Part shown: positions 44,385 to 56,921 of the stretch, piece by piece | Layout: the number at the start of each line of letters is the position of its first letter | Numbering within the stretch: position 1 is the first letter of the stretch | Assembly (NCBI RefSeq): GCF_040869045.1 | Contig: NW_027137013.1 | Coordinates: 124,001 to 188,000, forward strand | Source of the DNA: Eurosta solidaginis | Taxonomy: Eukaryota > Arthropoda > Insecta > Diptera > Tephritidae | Reading direction: 5' to 3' | DNA: 64,000 nucleotides | Translations under genes and position numbers: made by a program | Notes under the pieces: generated by a model | What the model was told of the DNA's origin: nothing | The model's input: the letters and a program-made list of their open reading frames with translations, nothing else | Database searches by the model: none

Positions 44385-45143
44385 TAGGGAGTGGGCCTGA
44401 GTTCTACACGTGGACGCCTTTTCGATATATCGCCTCAAAGGTGGACCAGGGGTGACTCTATAATGTTTTTGTACAGATATGGATATCAAATTAAAGGTAG
44501 TAATGAGGTTTTTAAAAGGGAATGGCCCGTAGTTGTTTATGTGAAGTCGCTTTCGAGATATCGACCAAAATGTGGACCAGGGTGACCCAGAACATCATCT
44601 GTCCGGTATCGCTAATTTGTTTATAAATGTAATACTACGAACAGTATTCCTGCCATGATTCCAAGGGCTTTTCATTTCGCCCCGCATAACTTTTTCATTT
44701 TCTTCTACTTAATAGGTGTCACACCCATTTTACAAAGTTTTTTCTAAAGTTATATTTTGCGTCAATAAACCAATCCAATTACCATGTTTCATCCCTTTTT
44801 TCGTATTTGGTATAGAATTATGGCAATTTCTTCAATTTTCGAAATTTTCGATATCGAAAAATTGGGCGCGGTCATAGTCGAATTTCGCCCATTTTTAATA
44901 ATAAAGTGAGTTCAGATAAGTACGTGAACTAAGTTTAGTAAGGATATATAGATTTTTGCTCAAGTTATCGTGTTAACGGGCGGACGGACGGACGGACGGA
45001 CATGGCTAAATGAATTTCTTTTTTTGCCCAGATCATTTTGATATATATAAGTCTATATCTATCTCGATTATTTTATGCCGTTACGGGGTACCGTTATGCA
45101 CACAAAATTAATATACTTTGTGAGCTCTGCTCAGCTGAGTATA
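44385..45143 (-). mobile_element. Family A copy 10, part 2 (5' end)
   Basis: Resumes GGGAGTGGGCCTGAG after the piggyBac-like insertion, then one to two array units, the second module and a GGACGG run. It lacks much of the first module, and ends with the variant 5' tip GGGGTACCGTTATGC...GCTCTGCTCAGCTGAGTATA. The subterminal repeat is the TCAGCTGAG variant at both ends of this copy, so the two ends changed together. Confidence 0.8.
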
Positions 45144-46494
45144 AACCGTCTTAAGCAGCGGTCGTCACCCCATAAGCGCTTTCACGCAATTGTTTTTGTA
45201 AAACGCTTAGGCATGCGCATCGCATAGGCAAGCGCACAACACATCCGCGCGCGCACGCATTCTATCCTCTCCCCAACAACCGAATGGATTCTGCTGTGCC
45301 CATTAGGAACTAAACTGCAAAAATTTCGTGTAAAATGACTTTTGAAGTAATATTCTTAGGTATATTTTTGGTCCGCCTGTACGAAAACAACGAAGCTTTG
45401 TTTGATTTATTTAATAATAAAATTTTAAATTAAATGAAATTTTAATTGAACGCATGTAGAAGTATTTTTAAATACATTCAAAAAAAAATGCGATACGTTA
45501 ATTTTGAAAGCTACCAAGTCCGACTGGGTATGTGTACGTGCCAGCGCTATCTCTGCTCGCTGATTGGTTGTCGTTATTTTTTGAGAATTCAAAATGAAGA
45601 ATAGACATGCGCGGACAAAAATTTAATGAAATATAATAAATAATATAATAAAGTTTGCTTAAGCGTTGATACTTTATCATATTTTTTATAAGTGCGTAAA
45701 TGTGCAGAACATAAACTATTTCGTCCCTCTGTTGGCCAAATCCTGTGACGTATATGCGCAGACCGTATTTTTTGAATTTTGAAGAATAAAATAAACTTTG
45801 AATATTTCTAAAAAATATATTATATATTTAAATTTTTTTACGATGTATTTTTTACTAGGTCCGTCGCCATTTTTTTGTTTTTTATTTTTAGATATCAATT
45901 TTGTTTCAAAGTAGGTGCGGAACTGGTATTAGGAACTGGCACGTTCTATAAGGGAGTATAATTATTATGTATATATAGGCTTAGTGTGTATAGGTCAGAG
46001 ATGGGGGTAGTGCATTAATGCACCAACCTGTTAATGAAGCTGACAAATTTTTCACTAAAACTTAAATATAAAATATTTTCATCTTGGCAATAGTGCGCAT
46101 CAAAATTTTTCTTCGCTCATTTGAGTGAGGCATAGAAAACTTCCATTAATGATATTTCTTGTTCTTCACCCAGCTGAGTGGTGGAAAAATAAAATGACTG
46201 CAATACATTTTTTTTGTCGTAGTGGAGAAGGGCAGCACTATCAAAATAGTGATACAAAAATACTGAGCACTAAAATTTATCCATTATAGTGTAATGCTAA
46301 TGAAAGTGTAATCCAAACAAAACTTAGTGTACTTATCCCGACTATGGTACAAGTTAGCGCCACAGTTGCAAAGAAAAGGAAAGTAAAGGAAATGGCAAGA
46401 AATAAAATTAAGGGGAGAGCAATGTAGAGAATAGTAATAAAAACGGAAGCCGAAACCGAAATTGAACGGCATAATATCACTTTGTTATCGTAGA
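45144..46494. other. Unassigned sequence
   Basis: 45,150-45,300 is CpG-rich for this window (GCGCATCGCATAGGCAAGCG, CCGCGCGCGCACG). I see no gene. The ends CAGCGGTCGTCACCCC (45156) and GGGGGTAGTGCATTAATGCACC (46003) resemble DNA-transposon tips but do not pair. Confidence 0.35.
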
Positions 46495-47010
46495 GTGAAC
46501 GGTTTGTTTTCCATCTGTTATCGATTTTTTAATCGACGGAATATTTTCGTGTTGTCCATCACTTATCCATGGGGTTATTGATGATTTCTCGACTTTTTTT
46601 CGACGTGTTATAGGTGGTTTAGCGAAAATTGTTATAATATTATTTTTGTTATCGATTTGCTATCCGAGTCTTACCAATGTGATTTGGTCGTATTACCAAA
46701 TTGTTGTTAAAAAAGTAGAGATTATTTATTAAAAGGTTTTCGATATATTACAACAATTTTTCCGATTGTTACCGAGAATTTATAGATTTGCTATATGTGT
46801 ACTATCGTTTATTTATAGATAATTTGCCGATTTTTTATCGAAAATTTATCGATTTATTATCGAAAATTTTCGAATAATTATCTTAGATGTATAGATTTGT
46901 TATCGGAGTGCTACCAATTTGCTATGGGTTTGCTATCGATTTGTTAACAACGATTAATTTTTTTTATGCGACAAATGCCGATAAATTTTCAATATAAAAC
47001 CGATGACACA
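46495..47010. repeat. TATCGA-rich quasi-repeat, long block
   Basis: Dense, irregular words of the type TTATCGATTTG, TTATCGAAAATTTATCGATT and GCTATCGATTTG, with no fixed phase. It resembles the short block at 17485-17625. It may be a decayed short-period satellite or a low-complexity filler of a larger element. Confidence 0.55.
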
Positions 47011-48089
47011 TCTGCAACCCAACAATAAGAAGCTGATGTTGCGAAGAACACAACCCGATAGAAAACCGATAATTTTGCTTTAGGTAATAAGTGGATATGA
47101 AAAGAATAGGTTGTTGGTATCGGTTGCCATCGTTACGAACCGATCAAGCTCTTCTCAAATAGCCCGAAGCCATTTGTTTCTGGTAAAGTTGCTTCTGTTT
47201 CGATTTAACTTCAACCACTGGGCGAGCTCTCATTTATTTAAAAACACTGGTTTTCTAGATATAAACCTGTATGTTTACAAGTCGAACCTTCGAAATGCAG
47301 ACTGGGTAGCATTCGTCTATTATATACCCACACATTTACATGATTGATATATAGGTTTGAACAGTCGTAAGTGCATGCCTACGAGGCTTAACATTTTGTA
47401 ATGCTCAATATCTGTTGACTCATGCCGAAAGTTGACTAAACACTCGAACTACCTACACAAGTTAAAAAGTAATTCAATATATGATTACGTGTTAGAATGT
47501 GTACGTAAATATAAAAAAAATTGCAGGGAAGGCGGTTTAATCATACAGGGTGTGCTAAAAGTACTGCTTTAAATAATGTGCACACATATTTCCTCAGAAC
47601 TTTGTTTAATTTTTTTAAATAATTAAGAGCATTGGCATTTCTAAACATTGGTCGATAGATCCGAAACGGTTTGGTAGAACAAAGTTACTGCAAAACTTTA
47701 AACCATATCATCCTCAATGGGCGTAAAACTGCCGACAAGAGAACCAGAATTCAAAATTGAACTCAAATGAAGCACAAAACTAAAGCGATTTTCAAAGGAA
47801 CATTGTGGGTTTACCAATACAGCATCAAATTTTTTGTGAACCTACTGTGATATTTTGAGAAGTTTCAAGCCTCGAAGTAGTCCACGAGTGCCGAAAACGA
47901 CTTAGTTATTTAAGGCACGTTTTTGCAGCAGTCTATAAAAAACACAAGGAAGATTGCTTTTCTGAAATCAGACAGAGCTGACGATTACTTCTGGAACACA
48001 AGCGACAATTTCGAGATTTGAGAAATCAAGAACTCTGCTTATGGCGAGATTCATGCATCTCGAAATACTAGTTAGTCTCGTAAGCTTCT
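47011..48089. other. Unassigned sequence
   Basis: 47,545-47,960 has a less AT-rich character (CAGGGTGTGCTAAAAGTACT onward) and may be a decayed DNA transposon, but no motif is clear. Confidence 0.3.
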
Positions 48090-48590
48090 CGGCATTTAAT
48101 TCATTCGAACAATACTTAAGGCTTCGACGTACCTCATCGTTATACGTGATCGATGCTCTATCTCGTAGCCCAATCTTGGAGGAGTGTCACCCATCGAGAG
48201 ACTCTGCTTACCAATCACAAAGGCGTTAAAATAAATCACCATCAGGTACACTCCCATCTCAACGCTTACGGCACACGTGCTGCACTGGATGGAACTCCTG
48301 GTCGTCGATGTCCTTTTGAAGAAGAACCGTATCATAGCCGCTAATGCTTGCGTATGTACGGACCTCGGTTACTGCCTTGGGATTATACAATATTAGTACC
48401 GGCGCATATATCAAAGCATGTTTGAGCTGTTGAAATGCCGCAAGCTATTCATCTCCTAGTATGAACTTCGTCTCCTTTTTGAGCAGGTCACAGAGCGGTT
48501 TATCTATTTCTGCATAACTGACAACAATTTTCCTGAGAGACGACGGCATTCCAAAGAATTATTATACAGCTCTACGATCATGATAAATAG
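48090..48590 (-). pseudogene. Ty3/gypsy RT-RNase H relic
   Basis: The minus-strand reading gives EIDKPLCDLLKKETKFILG, a stop, then LAAFQQLKHALIYAPVLILY, AVTEVRTYASISGYDTVLLQ and EFHPVQHVCRKR. This is the end of RT and start of RNase H of a gypsy element, with the catalytic Asp of the usual TDAS box changed to Tyr. Stops and frame changes follow. It is unrelated in detail to the young element at 32815-38472. Confidence 0.7.
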
Positions 48591-49479
48591 GGAAATTCTT
48601 GATGGCACCGGTATTTTGTTTCCCATGGTTCTGTCGTGCCATCTTCTTTTGGTTACCCGAAATGTCTACCTGTTTATCTAAAATTGAAACGTTTTCAATT
48701 TGATTTGTAGACCATAAGCTAACGCCAATGACATCACACGCACCAATTTGTCCAGGTCCTTCGTGCTTAGCGGGAATTATGAGATTGTACATTTAGATCA
48801 CGCATTGGTCAAACCTAACGTAATTTCTGCCTGTAGTCGCTCAATGACGTCATTGGTTAGTGGCACCAGAAAATATTTGGAGCAGCTAAGACGGGCATAG
48901 CCTTTCTGGAGTCATTAAGCCACCTGGTCCCTCCACCACACATTTGTTGCTTGGTTCTGCTTGCTCAGATTTTGTTATAGACCCTGTTCTGCTCCTTTAG
49001 ATGGCTTATTGTTTTCGCTTGGTATAGGTTTGTCTTTTTTTTCTCGAGTCCGGCATAACCTTTATGAAGTACTCTATCAAACTGGAATCGCACAAGTTTG
49101 TCGACTTTCGGATTTCCATTAGATTGCACAGGTTCTCCAGGTAGATTGTTATGGCTACTCAAGGTAGACTTCGCTTTGTCATTTGTGACAGTTCATTAGC
49201 AATTGCTGGGCGTCGATTGATGACGAGGATATACTGCACTTCTTATGCAGCACATGCTTGAGTGCACTCCAACTGATCACCCCGATTTGACCGCGAAACA
49301 ACATTATTACAAATTAGTTTTTGTAAAGGGCTCCTATTGACGGCTGTAGAGTTTTGCTCGAAATCTTCGATCCTTTGCTTCACACTGGGCTGTCCTGAAC
49401 CGGAAAACCTAGTCATCGAAGTGTTCAATCAGTATTTACTGCTGGGTCACCTTTCGCCCTGCAGTTGCAAAAAAACCAG
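48591..49479. other. Unassigned, possibly more of the gypsy relic
   Basis: Minus-strand open pieces (48792-48562, 49162-48965) are hydrophilic and could be decayed Gag/Pol, but no diagnostic motif is present. Confidence 0.3.
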
Positions 49480-50290
49480 AATTTTTTTAATTGAATGGTC
49501 CACAAAATACCGTCCCCTAGCTATGACAACAAATTTTTTACAAAGCTCCGAGAGAGGTGCGAGTGGGCAAGTTGCATGCAACCGGGAAGGCGAGAAATCT
49601 GCGTATTCACGGACCGCTCTAAACTGAACAGCAGAGTTGGCAGTGGAACCCTCAATATTGGCGCTAAAGTGCAGGGAAGCTCTTTCCAAGCTAGCTGATA
49701 AGTGCAACAATCACCTCTGCTGTATGGGTGAATCCTCCTCTAAATACTTGCAAGCACTGGCTGTAATCTCAGTTCATTAAACAAGCTAATGCGAGATGGG
49801 CCATGGAACCAACATGTAGGATGTCTAGGTAAATCTGGCCCAAGCTGGAGGAAAACGGATCGGTCATAATTCTGAATCGCATCTCTATTAGCTCGGAAAT
49901 GGGTCTTATGACAGGTCACTGTCTTATGGTTGCTCATAGTGCTCATATAGGCCTGCAAATAAATGACTTCTGCTGCAGCTGCAGGAACAAGGAAGAGATA
50001 GAAAGCATAGAGTATTGACACTATGCCATTGTCCTGCCCTGTCAAATACTATTCAAAGATGTCTCCATAGACACTTCTTTGGGCACTTTGCGGAGTTAGA
50101 ACCAGAAAATGTAAACGAAATTGTACGAGGAATTAAGCAAACGCGCTGGTTTAATTTCATGGGTGTATGAACCTCGCTATACAGATAGGAAACAAGAGCT
50201 CTTCGTGGATTCACAACGGGTTACAATGGCATACGTGAGTTTACGCTGGGCAGCTAAAGCGGCGGTGAATTAAAGTCCAACCTAATCTAA
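49480..50290 (+). pseudogene. Jockey-like LINE 3' fragment: RNase H and knuckle (broken)
   Basis: REICVFTDRSKLNSRVGSG has the first RNase H Asp. Later SSEMGLMTGHCLMVAHSAHI and FCCSCRNKEEIESIEY match the region between RNase H and the zinc knuckle, and VKYYSKMSP-type decay follows. It ends with a degenerate CCAACCTAATCTAACC tail. Stops and frame changes are scattered. It is a 5'-truncated insertion older than those at 41640 and 53447, judged by its tail. Confidence 0.65.
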
Positions 50291-51525
50291 CCATTAAATG
50301 ATTTCTAAGGAACATAATCAATTGAATTGGCAATCATTGTCACTACTAAGCTTGAAAATAATTTTAAAATTAAACTATGGGGCGCCAAGTATGATATTCT
50401 TAATTCGTATCAATCTGATTCTAAAAGCGCCGACACATAAGCAGTTTTTCACATAGATGAGTTTAACACAAGCTTATGCATTATGATTAGATTGCACGTA
50501 TTTTATGGAGAACGGTTAAATGGGCGACACTGTCGCCATCTGATATTGAAAAGTAGCCAACTCCCAAATTTTGTTGCAAGCAAATCGTAAGAATTTGACA
50601 TTTGCTTTGGCTAAGGGCATCGGCACACTTTGCAAATGAAATTATTTTTCCCACTGGTTGGTAATTTTTTTAACAAAAAAACTGCAATATATTAGCAAAT
50701 ATTTTTGTTGTATATGGAGAGTGTTTATAACAGTGCTTCGCGAAATTTTGTATGTGAATGGGCACGGCGTAATAAACTTCAATTGCCAAGTCTGAAGTTC
50801 CTTCATATTTACAAACGCAACATCTTAGTTGATTGTGGCGATGTTATTGGAATGCATAAGCTTGTGCTAAACGCATCTAAATGAAAATTTTCATTGTGCA
50901 GCGGCCTTAACACTGACTCCGAAAATTTTGTTAAGTACAAGCTGTTAGAACACTTTTGGGGCATACTGTATTTAGGTGTTTTTGGTTTTGTGTGCAATCA
51001 TATGAGAAAGCGAATTTGATAGTGAATATGGAATAAAATAATACTCGTATAAAATATACATAGTAAATGTGAATATACATATTAAATTTATTGTTAACAA
51101 ATGCACTCAAACATGAAAACACACACATTGATAGTTGAACACGCACACACACACTCCTACATTAATAGAGGGCCTCTATGCTTATACTGGCGTGTCCTGC
51201 ATTTCAAATGCAAAAGGCGATGTGTTGCGCGTGAATAAATTTTCTCTGTCGAGTTTGTTGATATTTTGTTGAGTTGTTGAGTGGACGTATAAACAACTAA
51301 CCGACACTAACACCCCGATTCTAGTGTAACAACTTTCTCCACCACGGTAACGAAATCATGTGGCAACTTTTACACCCTTTTGATATATTACCCGCAAAAG
51401 TAGCCGGATAATTTTTTACCCACAATATTAGGTGGTTACATCGAAATAACTACACAACAGCTGTTTAGGAAAAGGCAAAACTGAAAACTAAAGAATTTTA
51501 AGCGCAGATAAGTAAAGATAATAGT
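50291..51525. other. Unassigned sequence
   Basis: No gene or element recognised. A short GTGTGTGT-type run lies at about 51115-51155. Confidence 0.35.
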
Positions 51526-53446
51526 AACAAGTAAGGAAGGTTAAGTTCGGGTGTAACCGAATATTACATACTCAGTTTAGAGCTATGGTGACAACATAAG
51601 GGAAAATAACCATGTAGGAAAATGAACCGAGGGAAACCCTGGAATGTGTATCAAATGAAAGGCATTAAAGAGTATTTTATGAGGGAGTGGGCCATAGTTC
51701 TATAGGTGGACGCCATTTAGGGATATAGCCATAAAGGTGGACCAGGGGTTACTCTAGAATGTGTTTGTACGATATGGGTATCAAATTAGAAGTATTAAAA
51801 GGGATTAGCCATTAGTTGTATATGTGCAGGCGTTTTCGAGATATCGCCACAAAGGTGGACCAGGAGTGACCCTAGAATTTGTTTGTACAATGTGGGCATC
51901 AAACGAATGGTGTTAATGAGTATTTTAAAAGGGAGTGGGCCTTAGTTCTATAGGTGGATGCCGTTTCGAAATATCTCCATAAAGGTGGACCAGGGGTGAC
52001 TCTAGAATGTGTTTGTACGATATGGGTATCAAATGAAAGATGTTAATGAGTATTTTAAAAGGGAGTAATCCTTAGTTCCATAGGTGGACGCCGTTTCGAG
52101 ATATCGCCATAAAGGTGGACCAGGGGTGACTCTAGAACGCGTTTGTACGATATGTGTATCAAATGAAAGGTGTTAATGAGTATTTTAAAAGGGAGTAATC
52201 CTTAGTTCCATAGGTGGACGACGTTTCGAGATATCGCCATAAAGGTTGACCAGGGGTGACTCTAGAACTCGCTTGTACGATATGGGTATCAAATGAAAGG
52301 TGTTAATGAGTATTTTAAAAGGGAGTAATCCTTAGTTCCATAGGTGGACGCCGTTTCGAGATATCGCCATAAAGGTGGACCAGGGGTGACCCTAGAATTT
52401 GTTTGTACAATATGGGCATCAAACGAAAGGAGTTAATGAGTATTTTAAAAGGAAGTAATCCTTAGTTCCATAGGTGGACGCCGTTTCGAGATATCGCCAT
52501 AAAGGTGGACCAGGGGTGACCCTAGAATTTGTTTGTACAATATGGGTATCAAAAGAAAGGTGTTAATGAGTATTTTAAAAGGGAGTAATCCTTAGTTCCA
52601 TGTGGACGCCGTTTCAGATATCGCCATAAAGGTGGGCCAGGGGTGACTCTAGAATTCGTTTGTGCAATATGGGTATCAAACGAAAGGAGTTAATGAGTAT
52701 TTTAAAAGGGATTGGGCCTTAGTTCTATAGGTGGACGCCTTTTCGAGGTATCGCAATAAAGGGGGACCAGGGGTGACTCTATACTTTGTTTGTACGGTAT
52801 GGGTATCAAATGAAAGGCATTAATGAGGGTTTTAAAAGGGAGTGGTGGTTGTTGTATAGGTGGTCGCATTTCCGAGATATCGCCATTAAGGTGGACCAGG
52901 GATGACCCTAGAATTTGTTTGTACAATATGGGTATGAAAAGGAGTAATCCTTAGTTCCATGTGGACGCCGTTTCGAGATATCGCCATAAAGGTGGGCCAG
53001 GGGTGACTCTAGAATTCGTTTGTGCAATATGGGTATCAAACGAAAGGAGTTAATGAGTATTTTAAAAGGGATTGGGCCTTAGTTCTATAGGTGGACGCCT
53101 TTTCGAGGTATCGCAATAAAGGTGGACCAGGGGTGACTCTAGACTTTGTTTGTACGGTATGGGTATCAAATGAAAGGTGTTAGTGTGTCATTTTAAAAAG
53201 GAGTGGGCCTTCGTTCTATAGGTGTTCGCCTTTTCGAGATATCGTCATAAAGGTGGACCAGGGGTGACTTTAGAATATGTTTGTACAATATGGGTATCAA
53301 ATGAAAGGCGTTAATGAGTATTTTAAAAGGGCGTGGGGCTTAGTTCTATAGGTGGACGCCTTTTCGAGATATCGCCATAAAGGTGGACCAGGGGTGACTC
53401 TTGAATGAGTTTGTACGATATGGGTATCAAATTAAAGGTATTAATG
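51526..53446 (-). mobile_element. Family A copy 11, part 1 (3' end and array)
   Basis: AACAAGTAAGGAAGGTTAAG, the hairpin (with GAATATTACA) and CATACTCAGTTTAGAGC start a reversed copy. Its array of about 13 units runs to about 53446. Two units near 52640 and 52980 share the same internal deletion (TTCCATGTGGACGCC), showing local duplication of a two-unit block. Confidence 0.8.
51680..53440 (-). repeat. ~128-bp minisatellite array of family A copy 11
   Basis: Repeated landmarks TCGAGATATCGCCATAAAGG, ACCAGGGGTGACTCTAGAA and TATGGGTATCAAA. It contains a block of about 340 bp (52620-52960 and 52965-53200) in which consecutive units repeat in the same order, a higher-order step. Confidence 0.8.
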
Positions 53447-53567
53447 AGAGTTGGTTTTTGATAGGGTTTTTCAGTTTGGTCGTTAAAACAAACTTCTGGT
53501 AACACTACGGACTTATTCAGTCAGTGAGGTCCTCATGGACCGGCCAGTTCAACCTAACCTAACCTCT
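53447..53567 (+). mobile_element. Jockey-like LINE extreme 3' end, inserted in family A copy 11
   Basis: Reads VTLRTYSVSEVLMDRPVQPN, matching the C-terminus GYTLGTFSLCEVFADRPLQHN of the relic at 20311-20990, then CAACCTAACCTAACCT as tail. Only the last ~40 codons and tail are present. Confidence 0.65.
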
Positions 53568-53924
53568 TAATATCCAAGAAAATATTGAGGGCATATTCTT
53601 GGTATTCCAGGGCAGTTTTTGGAGTGCTTCCTGTCGTCCACGCATTTAAGCACAGACAAATGCCATGTTGAAGAAACGTGGTAATATCAAAACGTTTCTC
53701 AGATGGCTATAAAAGGACCATCTATTTTTAGTTGCATGTTTTTTTCGCGAATAGGTGGAACTGTTTGTGGATAAATTCGACCTGGTTAAGTGTTTCCTGC
53801 AGCTTAATGTATATTTTTTGTTTAAAATCAGATACAGGATATCGCTAGTTACCAGTCCGAATCCATTAGGTGATATTTGGTCTGGGAGGATGAGTTTTCC
53901 ACTGTTAGACAAAAGAACAGACCA
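53568..53924. other. Unassigned insert in family A copy 11
   Basis: About 360 bp that belongs neither to family A nor to the Jockey 3' end. A minus-strand frame (53942-53646) crosses it but runs into family A sequence, so it is not a real gene. Confidence 0.4.
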
Positions 53925-55206
53925 GGTGACCCAGAACATCATCTGTTGGATACCGCTAATTTATTTATATATGTAATACCTGCCAAGATTTCAAGGGTTT
54001 TTTATTTCGCCCTGCAGAACTTTTTCATTTTCTTCTACTTAATATGGTAGGTGTCACAACCATTTTACAAAGTTTTTTCTAAAGTTATATTTCGCGTCAA
54101 TAAAAAAATGCAATTACCTTACCATATTTCATCCCTTTTTTCGTATTTGGTATAGAATTATGGCATTTTTTCATTTTTCGTAATTTTCGATATCGCAAAA
54201 GTGGACGTGGTCATAGTCGGATTTCGTTCATTTTTCATACCAAGATAAAGTGAGTTCAAGTAAACACTTGAACTAAGTTCATTAAAGATATGTTGATTTT
54301 TGCTCAAGTTATCGTGTTAACGGCCAAGCGGGCGTGGCATCAACCGATTTCGCCCATTTTCACAGAAAACAGTTAACGTCATAAAATATATGCCCCTACC
54401 AAACTTCAAAAGGATTGGTTAATTTTTGTTGGACTTATGGCGTTAAAAGTATCCTAGACAAATTAAATGAAAAAGGGCGGAGCCACGCCCATTTTGAAAT
54501 TCTCTTTTATTTTTGTATTTTGTTGCACCATATCATTACTGGAGTTGAATGTTGACATAATTTACTTATATACTGTAAAGATATTAAATTTTTTGTTAAA
54601 ATTTTACTTTAACAAATTTTTTTTTAAAAGTGGGCGTGGTCCTTCTCCGATTTTGCTAATTTTTATTAAGCGTATATATAGTAATAGGGGTAACGTTCCT
54701 GCCAAATTTCATCATGATATCTTCAACGACTGCCAAATTACAGCTTGCAAAATTTTTAAATTACCTTCTTTTAAAAGTGGGCGGTGCCACGCCCATTGTC
54801 CAAAATTTTACTAATTTTCTATTCTGCGTCATAAGTTCAACTCGTCTACCAAGTTTCGTAGCTTTAGCGTCTTTTGTAATGAATTATCGCACTTTTTCGG
54901 TTTTTCAAAATTTTCGATATCGAAAAAGTGGGCGTGGTTATAGTCCGATTTCGTTCATTTTAAATATCGATCTGATATGAGTGCTCAGGAACTTACATAC
55001 CAAATTTCATTAAGATACCTCAAAATTTACTCAAGTTATCGTGTTAACGGACGGACGGACGGACATGGCTTAATCAAATTTTTTTTCGATTCTGATTATT
55101 TTGATATATGGAAGTCTATATCTATCTCGATTCCTTTATATATGTACAACGAACCGTTATCCAATCAAACTTAATATACTCTGTGTGCTCTGCTCAACTG
55201 AGTATA
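53925..55206 (-). mobile_element. Family A copy 11, part 2 (5' half)
   Basis: Resumes at GACCAGGTGACCCAGAACATC, then both modules, a short GGACGG run (55050-55065) and the 5' end CTCAACTGAGTATA at 55206. A block near 54320 is deleted so that the second microsatellite-like zone is lost. Confidence 0.8.
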
Positions 55207-56921
55207 AAAAAGTGTTGCCTCTTGCTATACATATTTGTTTACATTATATACTTTCACAGAATAAATTACAATATACCTATGTAGAAACTTATCATGCATA
55301 ATATGCATATACACATCGTCCCGTTTATTCGTTAACCTCGTATCTACAAGTGAGATATTTTCGGTATAGCGAAAACGGTTGCCACACCATGCTTTCATTT
55401 GGGACCAAAATTTGTCGATAGAAATGACCAAACTTTTGTTTTATTTTATTAGTATTAACTACAAAATTTTCGGATCTTTCCGTATAAAATTTTACTAAAC
55501 ATAGTAAAGACTTTCCTTTATTTCAAGCTGAACAAACAAATATATGTGCATGCAACCAAAAATGGTACTATATTTTGACATAGGGTAAGTCTATGTCTTT
55601 CACCAACCAAACGTTGTGAACCTAGTTTTGATCACAAAGCTCTTGGTTCTAGCATTATGTTGTTGATTGCAATGAAATAAAATGTATAGTGCAGTTAGGT
55701 TTTGGTAAGGAACGGTTCAAAATTTGCGTTCTGGTGTTGCCAAACTATATATGTAGAAAACTCAGTAAATCATAAATGAAACTAGGCACTTTTGTTAGTG
55801 CTATTTTTATAAGTGCCTACTTTTTCCCTTAACGTTTAAACTTCATATCAGAGCCTATATTGAGTAAGTGTGAGTTTTGATCCCAGGCGTCAGGGATTCT
55901 GCTAGCACCTACGGCAATAATTTTATACAAAACATTTCTTTGAAATCAAGTCTCATTTGAATTTGCTTCCTTCTGTCTTCGAGTTAAAATATTTCTTGTG
56001 CCAAGATACTTAGTTTTCAATTACCTTGCGTAGCTTAACACCACAACAGAACTGGAATTGCTTGAACTCATTGAGCTGGCTGAGAAAGATTTAAATATCA
56101 ACGTGCCAAACGAGAAGTAATGTTCTGGTAAATTTTATTGACTGAGCAATTTTTTTTTTTTTGAGAGTTCCATTGAAGTAAATTCAAAATTATATGGGGG
56201 CTAACGAAAGTGTGGCGAATTTTAGGGCATTATTGTGAATTTTTACCTGAGTGAAAAAGAAAGAAAAGTACCAATCTTGGCTACTGCCTAAAAAGGACCA
56301 ATGTTGGAGAAAAGGGACCAGTGGACCAAAAGGGGTTGGAAAGGACTATTTTTGGTCCAAATGGACCAAAGTGACAACCGTGAGAGCGAAGAAAACTACC
56401 TTTCAAATTTATCCACAGACACTGGTGAGTTTTCGGTGATGACAGCGTTACTACTTGGGCCAGAATTGCGGATGAAAGAACTGGTAACGATATTCGGTTA
56501 CATAATATTCTGGGTACTATTTTACCGGTAACACTCAGAATCGGAGCGTAATGCATACATACCTATGTATGTGTGTAAAATTTTATTTATTTTACGTACT
56601 TACATACATACGTGCGTATATAGATATGAAGTATGTGCAACAACAAAAATGTCACATTTGAAAATTTCAATAAAAAGCGATTTTGCAGCATTTTTGATAT
56701 TTCACATACTATGTCATGTTAATATTTTGAATATTGATCACGACCACCATCACCACCAACATCACCATCAATACTCATACAAAGACCGTTTTTCATTCAA
56801 TATTGTCATCCATTTTATCCAAAGCTATCAGTCATTTAGATGCATTTTTCGCGCTACAAACGTGACTGGATTTATCGTGTTTGCTCTATGAAATGATTGC
56901 AAATACTCGAAAGTATTTTTG
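55207..56921. other. Unassigned sequence
   Basis: No gene supported. A CAC/CAT run at 56741-56772 (CACCATCACCACCAACATCA) gives an accidental poly-His stretch in the frame 56565-56891. 56,240-56,420 is purine-rich (AAAGGGACC words). Confidence 0.4.

Noticed and set aside
43374..45143. Two separate family A insertions either side of the piggyBac-like element
   Set aside because: Flanks on both sides continue the same array unit across a TTAA duplication, so it is one copy interrupted once.
45150..46025. Second hAT-like element from CAGCGGTCGTCA to a GGGGGTAGTGC region
   Set aside because: The two tips do not form an inverted repeat and no 8-bp duplication was found.
56565..56891. 108-residue frame with a His-rich run
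   Set aside because: The His run comes from a CAC/CAT simple repeat; the rest shows no domain or coding bias.
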